Shown here: piece by piece, positions 24,805 to 32,375 of the stretch
Layout: each line of letters begins with the position of its first letter
How positions within the stretch are numbered: position 1 is the first letter of the stretch
From: Prevotellaceae bacterium UBA6417
GTDB lineage: Bacteria > Bacteroidota > Bacteroidia > Bacteroidales > Bacteroidaceae
DNA length: 37,540 bases
Direction of reading: 5' to 3'
NCBI GenBank assembly: GCA_002439755.1
Contig: DJPH01000032.1
Coordinates: 1-37,540 of the forward strand
The notes under the pieces: model-generated
The model's input: the letters and a program-made list of their open reading frames with translations, nothing else
What the model was told of the DNA's origin: nothing
Databases searched by the model: none
Position numbers and translations under genes: made by a program

Positions 24805-26235
24805 TCAGTGCTTTAGAAAATGGTTATAGTCAACCACCTTGCGCTCACGCCTGATGCTCATGGAGGGGAACCATATGTCGTCTTTTGTGAGACCGCACTC
24901 GTGAATGGCACGGATGGCATATTCCAGTTTGCCGAAATGGCTGTTCTCGTTGTTCGTGCCGAAGGTAAACTTCAGGCCGCGTGCCTTGGCCTTGCGGATG
25001 ATGTCAAAGCTCGGTATCTTGTAGCGGGGGTTGATTTCTAAGGCAATGTGATATTTTTCCAAAACATCGAGCAGTCGTTTTATGCGTTTTTCGCTCCAGT
25101 ATTTGGCATAGTCTGCACTCATTATTTCAGGCAGGAATGTCGGGTTAGCATAGATGTCGGCAGGTTCGTTGGTAAGGATTTTTTCTATCTGGTCGACGAT
25201 TAAGTCCATGTATTCTTCTTTGGTGCGGCCGTTCAGGTGTACTTCTTCAGGGCGGTATATGCGGCATCGTTTGCCACCGTCCATGATGGTCATGGCATCG
25301 GTGAAAAGGTAATCGAAGATGCCCAGTGCCTTTGGCGAGAACTGTGTGGACCAGCGTCGTCCTTCGCCCTGCACGCCGCACAGGAAGGGCATGGGCTTCA
25401 CTTCCTTATAGTATTCATAGACTTCTTCGTCTGTGGCGAGCATGCGTCCTATGCCCCCTTCACCGGCATTGGGCGCTATGCCGTAGTTGATGCCGTAGTT
25501 CATGGACATGGCATGTGCCTGCTCTTTGGTCAGTCCTCCTTTCAGGTGTACATGATAGTCTATTACCGGGAAGTTTTGCTGTTGGAGCCGTATAATGCTG
25601 TCGTTCTGCTCATCGATGGCCGGCAGTGTGTCGTTTACATTGCGCGCATCGTCGGGCAGGGCTTCCACCTTCATGTCCTTGAAGCTGACATGTCCTTGTT
25701 TGCCTGTCAGTATGAACGCTCCACTGCCTATCAGACGTGAGGCATAGCGGGCCAGACGGTAGGGGTGCTCGGGCTCGGTATAGCAGACAACGTCGGTTCC
25801 TCCTATGCTCACTGAGATGTTCTTGCCTCTGACTGCTATGCGGAAGTCGGTCCATGTGCTGTCGTCGGCCAGCGACCGGTACAGGTTGCGTATGGCTGCC
25901 AGGCTGCCTGTCTTGATGGTTCCGTCGATGGGGCCGTTGCGGAAAATGACTTCGTAGCCTTTCCTGCCGTCGGAATGGAAAAGCAGACCGGCTTCAGACT
26001 GTGCCGTGGCATAGAACTTGCCGCTCAGCTCAAAGTTCTTGAAGTCGCCGTCGGCCTTTAAGGTGTCGCCGGCTCCTACGGTGACTTCGGTTTCCTGTAC
26101 TGTCTTTTGGCCGTTCATGGCTGTCCATTCATCCAAGGGCTGCAGGTTGCCTTGCGTACGTTGGCACGAAACACTGCCGAGTGCCAACAGGGCAACGGCT
26201 GCCATTGGCATCATTTTCTTTGCGAAATTACCCAT
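24805..26235 (-). CDS. Lipoprotein with DUF1080 (3-keto-disaccharide hydrolase-like) and PHP-like metal-hydrolase domains
   Basis: 476 residues. A lipoprotein signal (MMPMAAVALLALGSVSC, Cys25) anchors it in the envelope. Residues about 35-200 form a concanavalin-like sandwich of the DUF1080 type (FKNFELSGKFYATAQSEAGLLFHS, KGYEVIFRN, WTDFRIAVRGKNISVSIGG, ILTGKQGHVSFKDMKVE). Residues about 220-476 resemble PHP/amidohydrolase proteins: FPVIDYHVHLKGG gives an HxH metal motif, and EINPRYKIPSFDIIRKAKARGLKFTFGTNNE matches the late PHP strand and metal loop. The combination suggests binding of a carbohydrate or phosphorylated sugar and its hydrolysis; the substrate is unknown. It is first of a minus-strand run with the antiporter, tcdA and the helicase, and is divergent from the MFS transporter gene. 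Confidence 0.85.
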   Translation of the reverse strand: MGNFAKKMMPMAAVALLALGSVSCQRTQGNLQPLDEWTAMNGQKTVQETEVTVGAGDTLKADGDFKNFELSGKFYATAQSEAGLLFHSDGRKGYEVIFRNGPIDGTIKTGSLAAIRNLYRSLADDSTWTDFRIAVRGKNISVSIGGTDVVCYTEPEHPYRLARYASRLIGSGAFILTGKQGHVSFKDMKVEALPDDARNVNDTLPAIDEQNDSIIRLQQQNFPVIDYHVHLKGGLTKEQAHAMSMNYGINYGIAPNAGEGGIGRMLATDEEVYEYYKEVKPMPFLCGVQGEGRRWSTQFSPKALGIFDYLFTDAMTIMDGGKRCRIYRPEEVHLNGRTKEEYMDLIVDQIEKILTNEPADIYANPTFLPEIMSADYAKYWSEKRIKRLLDVLEKYHIALEINPRYKIPSFDIIRKAKARGLKFTFGTNNENSHFGKLEYAIRAIHECGLTKDDIWFPSMSIRRERKVVDYNHFLKH

Positions 26236-26263
26236 TATGATACTAATTGAAGGTTTATTGCTA

Positions 26264-26271
26264 CAAAGTTA
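26264..26271 (-). promoter_or_regulatory. -7 element for the DUF1080/PHP lipoprotein gene
   Basis: Plus-strand CAAAGTTA reads TAACTTTG on the minus strand. The predicted start near 26257 gives a 20-nt leader to the ATG at 26235. No -33 TTTG is at the ideal distance. Confidence 0.55.
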
Positions 26272-26293
26272 GGCATAATTCTCGGAAAAATGT

Positions 26294-26301
26294 TACCTTT
26301 G
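26294..26301 (+). promoter_or_regulatory. -7 element for the MFS transporter gene
   Basis: TACCTTTG at 26294-26301 predicts a start near 26307 and a leader of about 100 nt. A second, weaker element (CAAATTTG, 26370-26377) is closer to the ATG at 26407. The ATG at 26290 would lie upstream of either start. Confidence 0.45.
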
Positions 26302-26406
26302 CCTGCGGACAACATCCAAAAACCGGCCTTTGTCCTGTGTTTTTACGGAAACTTTCGGCCGGCAGTGTTCAAATTTGTAACTCAATTACTTCAACATATC
26401 ATCATT

Positions 26407-27855
26407 ATGGCCTTACACAACACCGACAAGAAGATGACCAATTTCAGATGGCTGTTATGCGCAATGCTCTTTCTGGCCACCACCATCAATTACCTGGACC
26501 GTCAGGCCCTGTCACTCACATGGAAGGACTTTATAGCACCTGAATTTCATTGGAGTGACGCTGACTACGGGCACATTGCAGCTACGTTTTCGCTGGTTTA
26601 TGCCGTGGCCAACCTTTTTTCAGGCCGGCTTGTAGACTGGCTTGGCACCAAGCGCGGCTATCTTTGGGCGATAGGCATATGGTCGGCCGGTGCATGTCTC
26701 CATGCCGTGTGCGGATGGGCCACCAAGGAGATTGTCGGTGTCGGCAGTGCCGTCGACCTGCTGGGAGCCACGGGAGCTTTGGCAGCCACGGTGTCGATGG
26801 TCAGTGTCTATTTCTTTATGGCCGCGCGTTTTATCCTGGCATTCGGCGAAGCCGGCAATTTTCCCTCGGCCGTCAAGGTCACAGCCGAGTATTTTCCCAA
26901 ACGCGACCGTGCCTTTGCCACTTCCATCTTCAATGCAGGTTCCACCGTCGGTGCCTTGTTTGCCCCCCTCACCGTTCCCACACTGGCAAGCTATTTCAAG
27001 GAGATGGGCATCGGCAATGGCTGGGAGGCCGCCTTTATTATCATAGGTCTCTTGGGATTCGTATGGATGGGGGCATGGATATTTATATATAAGGACATCG
27101 ATGAAAATCCTCATGTCAATGCTGCCGAAAAGGCCTATATCAGGCAGGATTCCGACGAGGACGAACAGCAGAACCGGCCGACGCAGCGCAAGATTCCCTT
27201 GAAGGAATGCCTGCGTCTCAGACAGACGTGGGCCATTGTCCTTGGCAAGTTTCTTACGGATGGCGTATGGTGGTTTTTTCTGTTTTGGACACCAGCCTAT
27301 CTGTCGGATATATACGGCCACCGTTCCGACTCCTTTACAGGGCAGATACTGATATTCGTGCTGTATGCCATCACCATGCTTTCCATCTTCGGAGGTAAAT
27401 TGCCCACCATCATCATCAACCGCACGGGGCTCAATGCCTATGAAGCCCGCATGCGTGCCATGTTTGTTTTCGCCCTATTTCCCCTGTTGGGGCTCTTTGC
27501 CCAGCCTTTGGGCGGTGTCTCCCACTGGTTGCCTGTTGTCATCATCGGCATTGTGGGGGCTGCCCATCAGTCATGGTCGGCCAATCTGTTCTCGGTGGGC
27601 AGCGACCTGTTCCCAAAGAGCACGGTGGCAACCATCACAGGCCTCAATGGCATGGCCGGAGGCATCAGCTCGTTTCTCATTAACGAATGCTCGGGACTCC
27701 TGTTCGACCATGCGGCACAGACCCAAATGACCTTCATGGGTTTCCAGGGCAAACCGGCCGGCTATTTCATCATATTCTGCTTCTGTTCCGTGGCCTATCT
27801 GCTGGGGTGGAGCGTCATGAAACTCCTTGTTCCGCGCTATCGTCCGGTGGCATAA
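26407..27855 (+). CDS. MFS transporter, hexuronate/anion:cation symporter type (ExuT-like)
   Basis: 482 residues from the ATG at 26407. The frame is open from 26290, but the extra 39 residues precede or overlap the promoter elements. Twelve membrane segments are apparent. The N-terminal signature NYLDRQALS after TM1, GRLVDWLGTKRG in loop 2-3, FGEAGNFPSAVKVTAEYFPKRDRA in TM4/loop 4-5 and SIFNAGSTVGALFAP in TM5 match the ACS family (hexuronate, galactarate and glucarate importers). The likely role is proton-driven uptake of a sugar acid or related organic anion at the inner membrane. No sugar-acid catabolic genes are adjacent except the divergent DUF1080/PHP lipoprotein, which could process its substrate (inference). 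Array C follows 55 bp after the stop. Confidence 0.92.
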   Translation: MALHNTDKKMTNFRWLLCAMLFLATTINYLDRQALSLTWKDFIAPEFHWSDADYGHIAATFSLVYAVANLFSGRLVDWLGTKRGYLWAIGIWSAGACLHAVCGWATKEIVGVGSAVDLLGATGALAATVSMVSVYFFMAARFILAFGEAGNFPSAVKVTAEYFPKRDRAFATSIFNAGSTVGALFAPLTVPTLASYFKEMGIGNGWEAAFIIIGLLGFVWMGAWIFIYKDIDENPHVNAAEKAYIRQDSDEDEQQNRPTQRKIPLKECLRLRQTWAIVLGKFLTDGVWWFFLFWTPAYLSDIYGHRSDSFTGQILIFVLYAITMLSIFGGKLPTIIINRTGLNAYEARMRAMFVFALFPLLGLFAQPLGGVSHWLPVVIIGIVGAAHQSWSANLFSVGSDLFPKSTVATITGLNGMAGGISSFLINECSGLLFDHAAQTQMTFMGFQGKPAGYFIIFCFCSVAYLLGWSVMKLLVPRYRPVA

Positions 27856-27909
27856 CCGAAGGCTTTCCTTCGGCTCCGGCATAGCCCGGTGAATGATGCA
27901 TACGGATTG

Positions 27910-28070
27910 TGGTTGCGATCTGTACAGGAAACACGTTGTTTCTTGTAGGGAAACATGTTGTTTCATGTAGGTGAAACACATAGTGACATGTATAGGAAAC
28001 ACGTAGTGACATCTACAGGAAACACGTTGTTTCATGTACAGGAAACACCTACGATCTGTACACATCGCAT
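27910..28070. repeat. Repeat array C: mixed GTTTC/GTGA/GCGAT units with TGTACA cores, opposite orientation to A
   Basis: Read on the minus strand this has the same 23-bp module as array A: TGTTTC, n, TGTACA (or TATACA, TGTAGA, CCTACA), n, then GAAACA or TCACTA. One unit is 22 bp (core CTACA). At both outer ends the words change to the array B type: the left edge reads GCGATCTGTACAGGAAACA and the right edge ACGATCTGTACACATCGCA. One array therefore joins the A and B word sets, and this shows that the three arrays are one family. It fills most of the convergent gap between the MFS gene and ribBA (27856-28134). Confidence 0.9.
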
Positions 28071-28134
28071 GAAGCAATGTGCATGAGTGTGATTTGCGAT
28101 AACTTATAAAATTCTTCTTATATGCCTGAACAGG

Positions 28135-29355
28135 CTATTTGTTGAAGTGCAGGGTGTGTCCCATCCTTTCCTTTTTGGTGTGCAGGTAACGCTCGTTGTA
28201 GGGGTTGGGAGTGATTTCTATGGGCACGTTTTCAACCACTTCGAGCCCGAAGCCTTCAAGTCCTGCCCGTTTTACAGGGTTGTTGGTGAGCAGACGCATC
28301 TTGCGTACACCTATTTCCCTCAATATCTGTGCCCCCACACCATAGGAACGTTCGTCGGCATCATAGCCGAGATGCAGGTTGGCATCAACGGTGTCGTAGC
28401 CCTCTTCCTGCAGCTTGTAGGCCGAAATCTTGGCCATCAGCCCTATGCCTCGTCCTTCCTGTTGCAGATATACCACGGCACCTTTGCCTTCTTTTTCAAT
28501 CATCTGCATGGATTTGTGGAGCTGTTCGCCACAGTCGCAACGCAGGCTTCCGAAGATGTCGCCGGTCATGCACGATGAATGTACACGCACCAGAATGGGC
28601 TCGTCCTTGTCCCATGTGCCTTTGATGAGTGCTATGTGTTCCAGCCCGTTGCTTTTTTGCCGGAAGGGTATCAGCTTGAAGTGGCCGTATTCGGTTGGCA
28701 TGTCGACCATGTCTCCGGTTTCAATGAGCGACTCGGTCCGCAGACGGTAGGCTATCAAATCCTTGATACTGATGATGCGGATATTGTGCTCTTTGGCCAT
28801 GATGTATAGTTGCGGCAACCTTGCCATCGTGCCATCGTCGTTCATAATCTCCATCAATGCAGCCGCAGGATACAGTCCACATAGCTTGCAAAGGTCTACA
28901 CCTGCTTCGGTGTGTCCGCTGCGTCGCAACACACCGTTGTCTTGGGCATAGAGTGGATTGACGTGGCCCGGACGCCCGAATGTCTCGGGTGTGGCCAGGG
29001 GGTCGGCCAGGGCTTTGATGGTGGCTGCACGGTCGTGGGCCGACACTCCCGTGGTGCAGCCCTCCAGCTTGTCGATGGTGACAGTGAAGGGGGTGCCCAG
29101 CATTGACGTGTTGTTGGCCACCTGGTGGGGCAGGTCAAGTTCTTTGCAGCGGCTGATGGTGATGGGAGCACAAAGCACACCGCGGGCATGCTTGAGCATA
29201 AAATTCACTTTCTCGGGCGTGATCTTTTCGGCTGCGATGATGAGGTCGCCTTCGTTTTCACGGTCTTCATCGTCAACAACGATGACAAACTTCCCTTCTT
29301 TGAAGTCTGCAAGTGCGTCTTCGATGGTGCTGAGCTTGAATGTATCCATGGTCAT
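28135..29355 (-). CDS. ribBA: Bifunctional 3,4-dihydroxy-2-butanone 4-phosphate synthase / GTP cyclohydrolase II
   Basis: 406 residues, full length; starts at ATG 29355 or 29349. It provides both entry reactions of riboflavin synthesis in the cytosol. The RibB half (1-205) has VVDDEDRENEGDLIIAAE, ARGVLCAPI, TGVSAHDRAATI and RPGHVNPLYAQDNGVLRRSGHTEA. The RibA half has HSSCMTGDIFGSLRCDCGEQL (zinc Cys residues), QQEGRGIGLMAKI, DANLHLGYDADERSYGVGAQILREIGVRKMRLLTNNP and KRAGLEGFGLEV. It sits 12 bp downstream of the LptF-like permease gene and probably shares its transcript. Confidence 0.97.
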   Translation of the reverse strand: MTMDTFKLSTIEDALADFKEGKFVIVVDDEDRENEGDLIIAAEKITPEKVNFMLKHARGVLCAPITISRCKELDLPHQVANNTSMLGTPFTVTIDKLEGCTTGVSAHDRAATIKALADPLATPETFGRPGHVNPLYAQDNGVLRRSGHTEAGVDLCKLCGLYPAAALMEIMNDDGTMARLPQLYIMAKEHNIRIISIKDLIAYRLRTESLIETGDMVDMPTEYGHFKLIPFRQKSNGLEHIALIKGTWDKDEPILVRVHSSCMTGDIFGSLRCDCGEQLHKSMQMIEKEGKGAVVYLQQEGRGIGLMAKISAYKLQEEGYDTVDANLHLGYDADERSYGVGAQILREIGVRKMRLLTNNPVKRAGLEGFGLEVVENVPIEITPNPYNERYLHTKKERMGHTLHFNK

Positions 29356-29367
29356 AATGTATTGTCG

Positions 29368-31284
29368 TTATTTCTTTTGTTCTGACAGAATGCGTTGAAT
29401 GTGCCTGCCCACCAGCTCGTCTTGCTTGATGACCAGCTTCAGGTCATGATACAGGCGGATGCGGAACCTCCATATCCGGAACCAGAAAAAGATGCCTGCG
29501 GGCAGCAGAATCCCTATGAGCAGGTTGAGCCATCGTTGCCTGAACGAGGTGTTGGCCTCGAGATGAATCTCCGGATACTTGTTGAGCGCGTCGAGCAGAT
29601 GCAGGTCGCGGCTGTTGGACAGGCGTTCTATGAGTCCTTCTATCTCGGCCTGCAAGGCATGCAAATCGTCATTGACGTTTTGTTTGAAAAACAGTCTTAT
29701 GTAGCTTGGTGCATGGGGCAGCTTGTGAAGCTGGATATATTCGTTGCAATGCTGCGTTAAGGCAGCAACATTGTCTGCTTCGGCCTGATAGTCGGGTGTG
29801 TAGATGATGACATCCTTGCGCAGGATGAGACGGCCGCTGCGCAGGCCGAGGAAGCGGCGTATGCGCGAAACATAGGCATCAAGATTAAACACCACGGAAT
29901 CGTTGTTGGCTTTGTAGGTGAGAAAAGCTCCGAGCGGTGCCAGTACAACGGTGCTGATCCACATGCCGTATTCCACGGTGACGGAACCGTCGCGTGCCAG
30001 CTTCATCCCCGAAGTGTTGATGATGTAATAGATAATGAAGATAATCACCGATATCACGGTGGGCAGGCCGAGGCCTCCCTTGCGGATGATGGCACCGAGT
30101 GGTGTACCTATAAAGAAGAATATGAGGCACGACAGTGCAAGGGCAAATTTCTGATGCCATTCTATCATATGCTTGCGGGCGTTCTTGTAGCCATCCTCGG
30201 TGATGGGCTTCTCAAACTGTAGGTCGGTGAGTGCACCGTTGACAGTGGCCTGTACATCTTCTATAACATTGAGCCTGCGCTCTGTAGAGAGGTGCTCCCA
30301 CAAGCTGTCGGTGCGCAATGAGCGGAGAGCAGCACCTTTGCAGGCTTTGAGCGAGTCGGCTTTGCTCACTATGCCGTTGCTCAGGTAGCGTGCATTCAGA
30401 GCTGTATAGTAGGTTGTGCCAATGCTGTCGCTGACTCTGGTGATTGAATCGGCACCGCGCGACAGCTCGCGCAGATTCTTCACCTTGGCCATTCCGGCAA
30501 AATAGTCGGCATCTATCAGGTCAAAGCCGGAGTCAAAGTTGATAAGCAGCTTCTTTTCATGAAAGGTCTCGCGGTCGTAGGGCACCTGTGTCTTATCTAA
30601 AAGAGCCGTAGAGCGGGCTTGAAGGTTCTCAAACTGCTCACCGTCGAAGATGGTGAGGCTCAGAAAATGCTTGTCTGCCGTGGTTTCAAGGCGGGCAGAA
30701 TCGGCAACAACGATTTGGGCGTTCTGGAAACCCTGGTCTACCTTATATATAATGACATGATAGAGCATGCCGGTCTTAGCATCTTTGTGGTCAACATAGA
30801 TGTTGATGTTAGGTATGCCGTTATAGAACATGCCTTCGGGTATCTCGATGGCCGGGCTGGTTTCTTTCATCGTGGCAATCATACGTGTCAGCTCCTTCTG
30901 CGCCTTCGGTGATGTGTCGTTCTGGAATACAAACGAAATGCACGCCATTGCCGCACTGAAGATACCTATAGGGGCCATGATGCGACGCAAGGGAATGCCG
31001 GCAGCTTTCATGGCCGTCAGCTCCAGCTGTTCACCCATATTGCCGAACGAAATGAGCGAGGCCAACAGCAGCGAAAGCGGCAATGCCATAGGCACAAGAG
31101 TGATGCTGGCATACCAGAAAAACTTGGCCAGAATCTCCATAGACAAGCCTTTGCCGATGAGCTCATCGACATATCGCCACAGAAATTGCATGATGAGGAC
31201 GAACAGGCAGACAAAAAAAGAACCCGCAAAAAGCGTAATGAACTTTTTGAGGACAAACAGGTCTATTTTCTTAATGACGGCCAT
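29368..31284 (-). CDS. LptF/LptG-family LPS export permease
   Basis: 638 residues from the ATG at 31284; an in-frame ATG at 31314 lies within the promoter and is rejected. It is a YjgP/YjgQ permease, the inner-membrane part of the LptBFGC machine that extracts LPS. The N-terminal half has KKIDLFVLKKFITLFAGSFFVCLFVLIMQFLWRYVDELIGKG and ALPLSLLLASLISFGNMGEQLELTAMKAAGIPLRRI, the classic LptF/G signature. A large periplasmic domain follows (about 110-365), then membrane helices around LALSCLIFFFIGTPLGAIIRKGGLGLP. It is longer than proteobacterial LptF (about 360) because of a 170-residue C-terminal extension with another hydrophobic hairpin (WLNLLIGILLPAGIFFWFRIW), an arrangement seen in Bacteroidota from memory. 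It precedes ribBA by 12 bp. Confidence 0.93.
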   Translation of the reverse strand: MAVIKKIDLFVLKKFITLFAGSFFVCLFVLIMQFLWRYVDELIGKGLSMEILAKFFWYASITLVPMALPLSLLLASLISFGNMGEQLELTAMKAAGIPLRRIMAPIGIFSAAMACISFVFQNDTSPKAQKELTRMIATMKETSPAIEIPEGMFYNGIPNINIYVDHKDAKTGMLYHVIIYKVDQGFQNAQIVVADSARLETTADKHFLSLTIFDGEQFENLQARSTALLDKTQVPYDRETFHEKKLLINFDSGFDLIDADYFAGMAKVKNLRELSRGADSITRVSDSIGTTYYTALNARYLSNGIVSKADSLKACKGAALRSLRTDSLWEHLSTERRLNVIEDVQATVNGALTDLQFEKPITEDGYKNARKHMIEWHQKFALALSCLIFFFIGTPLGAIIRKGGLGLPTVISVIIFIIYYIINTSGMKLARDGSVTVEYGMWISTVVLAPLGAFLTYKANNDSVVFNLDAYVSRIRRFLGLRSGRLILRKDVIIYTPDYQAEADNVAALTQHCNEYIQLHKLPHAPSYIRLFFKQNVNDDLHALQAEIEGLIERLSNSRDLHLLDALNKYPEIHLEANTSFRQRWLNLLIGILLPAGIFFWFRIWRFRIRLYHDLKLVIKQDELVGRHIQRILSEQKK

Positions 31285-31311
31285 TGGCAAGATATCCGCG
31301 CAATTTGGCTG

Positions 31312-31319
31312 CAAAATTA
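31312..31319 (-). promoter_or_regulatory. -7 element for the lptF-like/ribBA transcript
   Basis: Plus-strand CAAAATTA reads TAATTTTG on the minus strand. The predicted start near 31306 gives a 22-nt leader to the ATG at 31284 and excludes the ATG at 31314. Confidence 0.55.
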
Positions 31320-31436
31320 CTATTTTTCAGGGGTAACTCAGTGCTGATTCGTGTTTTTTATGCAGCACCGCCGAAGCCCCGATACTATAAATGCAACAGA
31401 AAAAATAGACGGATGAGGAAAAAAGACAGCAAAAGA

Positions 31437-31468
31437 TTTGGAGATAGAAAGAAGAATATTTACCTTTG
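31437..31468 (+). promoter_or_regulatory. Consensus promoter for tRNA-Met
   Basis: TTTG at 31437-31440, a 20-bp spacer, then TACCTTTG at 31461-31468. The predicted start near 31475 is about 25 nt before the tRNA 5' end. Confidence 0.8.
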
Positions 31469-31499
31469 CACTCGCAAATCCGAAAGGGTTGTGGACAAT

Positions 31500-31573
31500 G
31501 GCGCGATAGCTCAGCTGGTTAGAGCGCATGATTCATAATCATGAGGTCCCCAGTTCAATCCTGGGCCGCGCTA
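31500..31573 (+). tRNA. tRNA-Met (anticodon CAT), CCA not encoded
   Basis: A 74-nt cloverleaf. The acceptor strands are GGCGCGA and CCGCGCT with discriminator A. The D arm is GCTCAGCTGGTTAGAGC, the anticodon arm CATGA-TTCATAA-TCATG with CAT at 34-36, and the T arm CCCAG-TTCAATC-CTGGG. Base pair 1-72 is G-U, so it is not an initiator-type C-A mismatch; it is elongator tRNA-Met, or less likely an Ile-CAT. Pair 7-66 is A-C, a mismatch in the acceptor stem. No CCA follows. It has its own promoter and terminator. Confidence 0.93.
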
Positions 31574-31577
31574 CTCC

Positions 31578-31613
31578 AAGGGTGCTTTTACTTTCAATGG
31601 TAAAAGCACCCTT
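31578..31613 (+). terminator. Rho-independent terminator after tRNA-Met
   Basis: AAGGGTGCTTTTAC (31578-31591) pairs perfectly with GTAAAAGCACCCTT (31600-31613) around an 8-nt loop. The stem itself ends in an A/T-rich stretch followed by ATTACTTCT. It closes the monocistronic tRNA unit. Confidence 0.85.
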
Positions 31614-31671
31614 ATTACTTCTGACAAAAAAGACAAAAGCCGAAGCAATAAGTCACATTTCGCAGGAACCT

Positions 31672-31703
31672 TTTGTGCATGTGGATGTTTTTACTTACTT
31701 TTG
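31672..31703 (+). promoter_or_regulatory. Consensus promoter for frr
   Basis: TTTG at 31672-31675, a 20-bp spacer, then TACTTTTG at 31696-31703. The predicted start is near 31709, 26 nt before the frr ATG at 31735, which excludes the longer open frame upstream. Confidence 0.8.
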
Positions 31704-31734
31704 TAGTGCTATCAAAATCATAAAGAATAGAGAC

Positions 31735-32295
31735 ATGTTCGACGTAAAACAATGTTTGAGCGAATGCGAAGAAAAAATGGAAATGGCTGCCCTGTACTTA
31801 GAGGATGAGCTTTCGCATATTCGCGCCGGCAAGGCCAATGTCCACATACTGGACGATATTCGGGTAAATTCGTATGGAAGTATGGTTCCATTGAATAACG
31901 TATCGGCCATCACTACGCCAGATGCACGCACCATAGCCATCAAACCGTGGGATAAATCGATGTTCAAGCCGATAGAAAAGGCCATCATGGACTCCGAAGT
32001 GGGTATAACTCCCGATAACAATGGTGAAATAATACGTTTGGCCATACCGCCATTGACAGGCGAACGCCGTCAACAATTGACCAAACAATGTGGAAAATCA
32101 GGCGAATCGGCCCGAATCGTAGTGCGCAATGTGCGTCGTGAAGGCATAGAAAAACTGAAGAAAGCCATCAAGGAAGGCCTGAGCGAAGACATGGAAAAGG
32201 ATGCCGAGACACAACTGCAAAAGATACATGACAAGTTCATGAAGCGCATTGATGAAGCCTTGGCAAATAAGGACAAGGAAATCATGACCGTCTGA
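31735..32295 (+). CDS. frr: Ribosome recycling factor
   Basis: 186 residues, full length. It dissociates post-termination ribosomes with EF-G. Motifs are ELSHIRAGKANVHILDDIRVNSYGSMVPLNNVSAI, TPDARTIAIKPWDKSMFKPIEKAI, GITPDNNGEIIRLAIPPLTGERRQQL and ARIVVRNVRREGIEKLKKA, all core RRF signatures. The frame is open back into the tRNA, but the ATG at 31735 follows the consensus promoter and begins the conserved protein. A strong hairpin lies between it and rsgA, so co-transcription with rsgA may be partial. Confidence 0.97.
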   Translation: MFDVKQCLSECEEKMEMAALYLEDELSHIRAGKANVHILDDIRVNSYGSMVPLNNVSAITTPDARTIAIKPWDKSMFKPIEKAIMDSEVGITPDNNGEIIRLAIPPLTGERRQQLTKQCGKSGESARIVVRNVRREGIEKLKKAIKEGLSEDMEKDAETQLQKIHDKFMKRIDEALANKDKEIMTV

Positions 32296-32314
32296 AAGGT
32301 CTCGTTTTGAACAG

Positions 32315-32357
32315 ATGGCGCATGAGAATGGAAACAAAAGCTATTCTTGTGCGCCAT
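32315..32357. terminator. Intercistronic hairpin between frr and rsgA
   Basis: ATGGCGCATGAGAAT (32315-32329) pairs with ATTCTTGTGCGCCAT (32343-32357) with two G-U pairs and a 13-nt loop. No clear T-tract follows, and the rsgA start is 18 bp downstream. It could be an attenuating or transcript-stabilising hairpin rather than a full terminator, or could affect access to the TTG start. Confidence 0.55.
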
Positions 32358-32375
32358 TGAAATATCTTATAAGAG

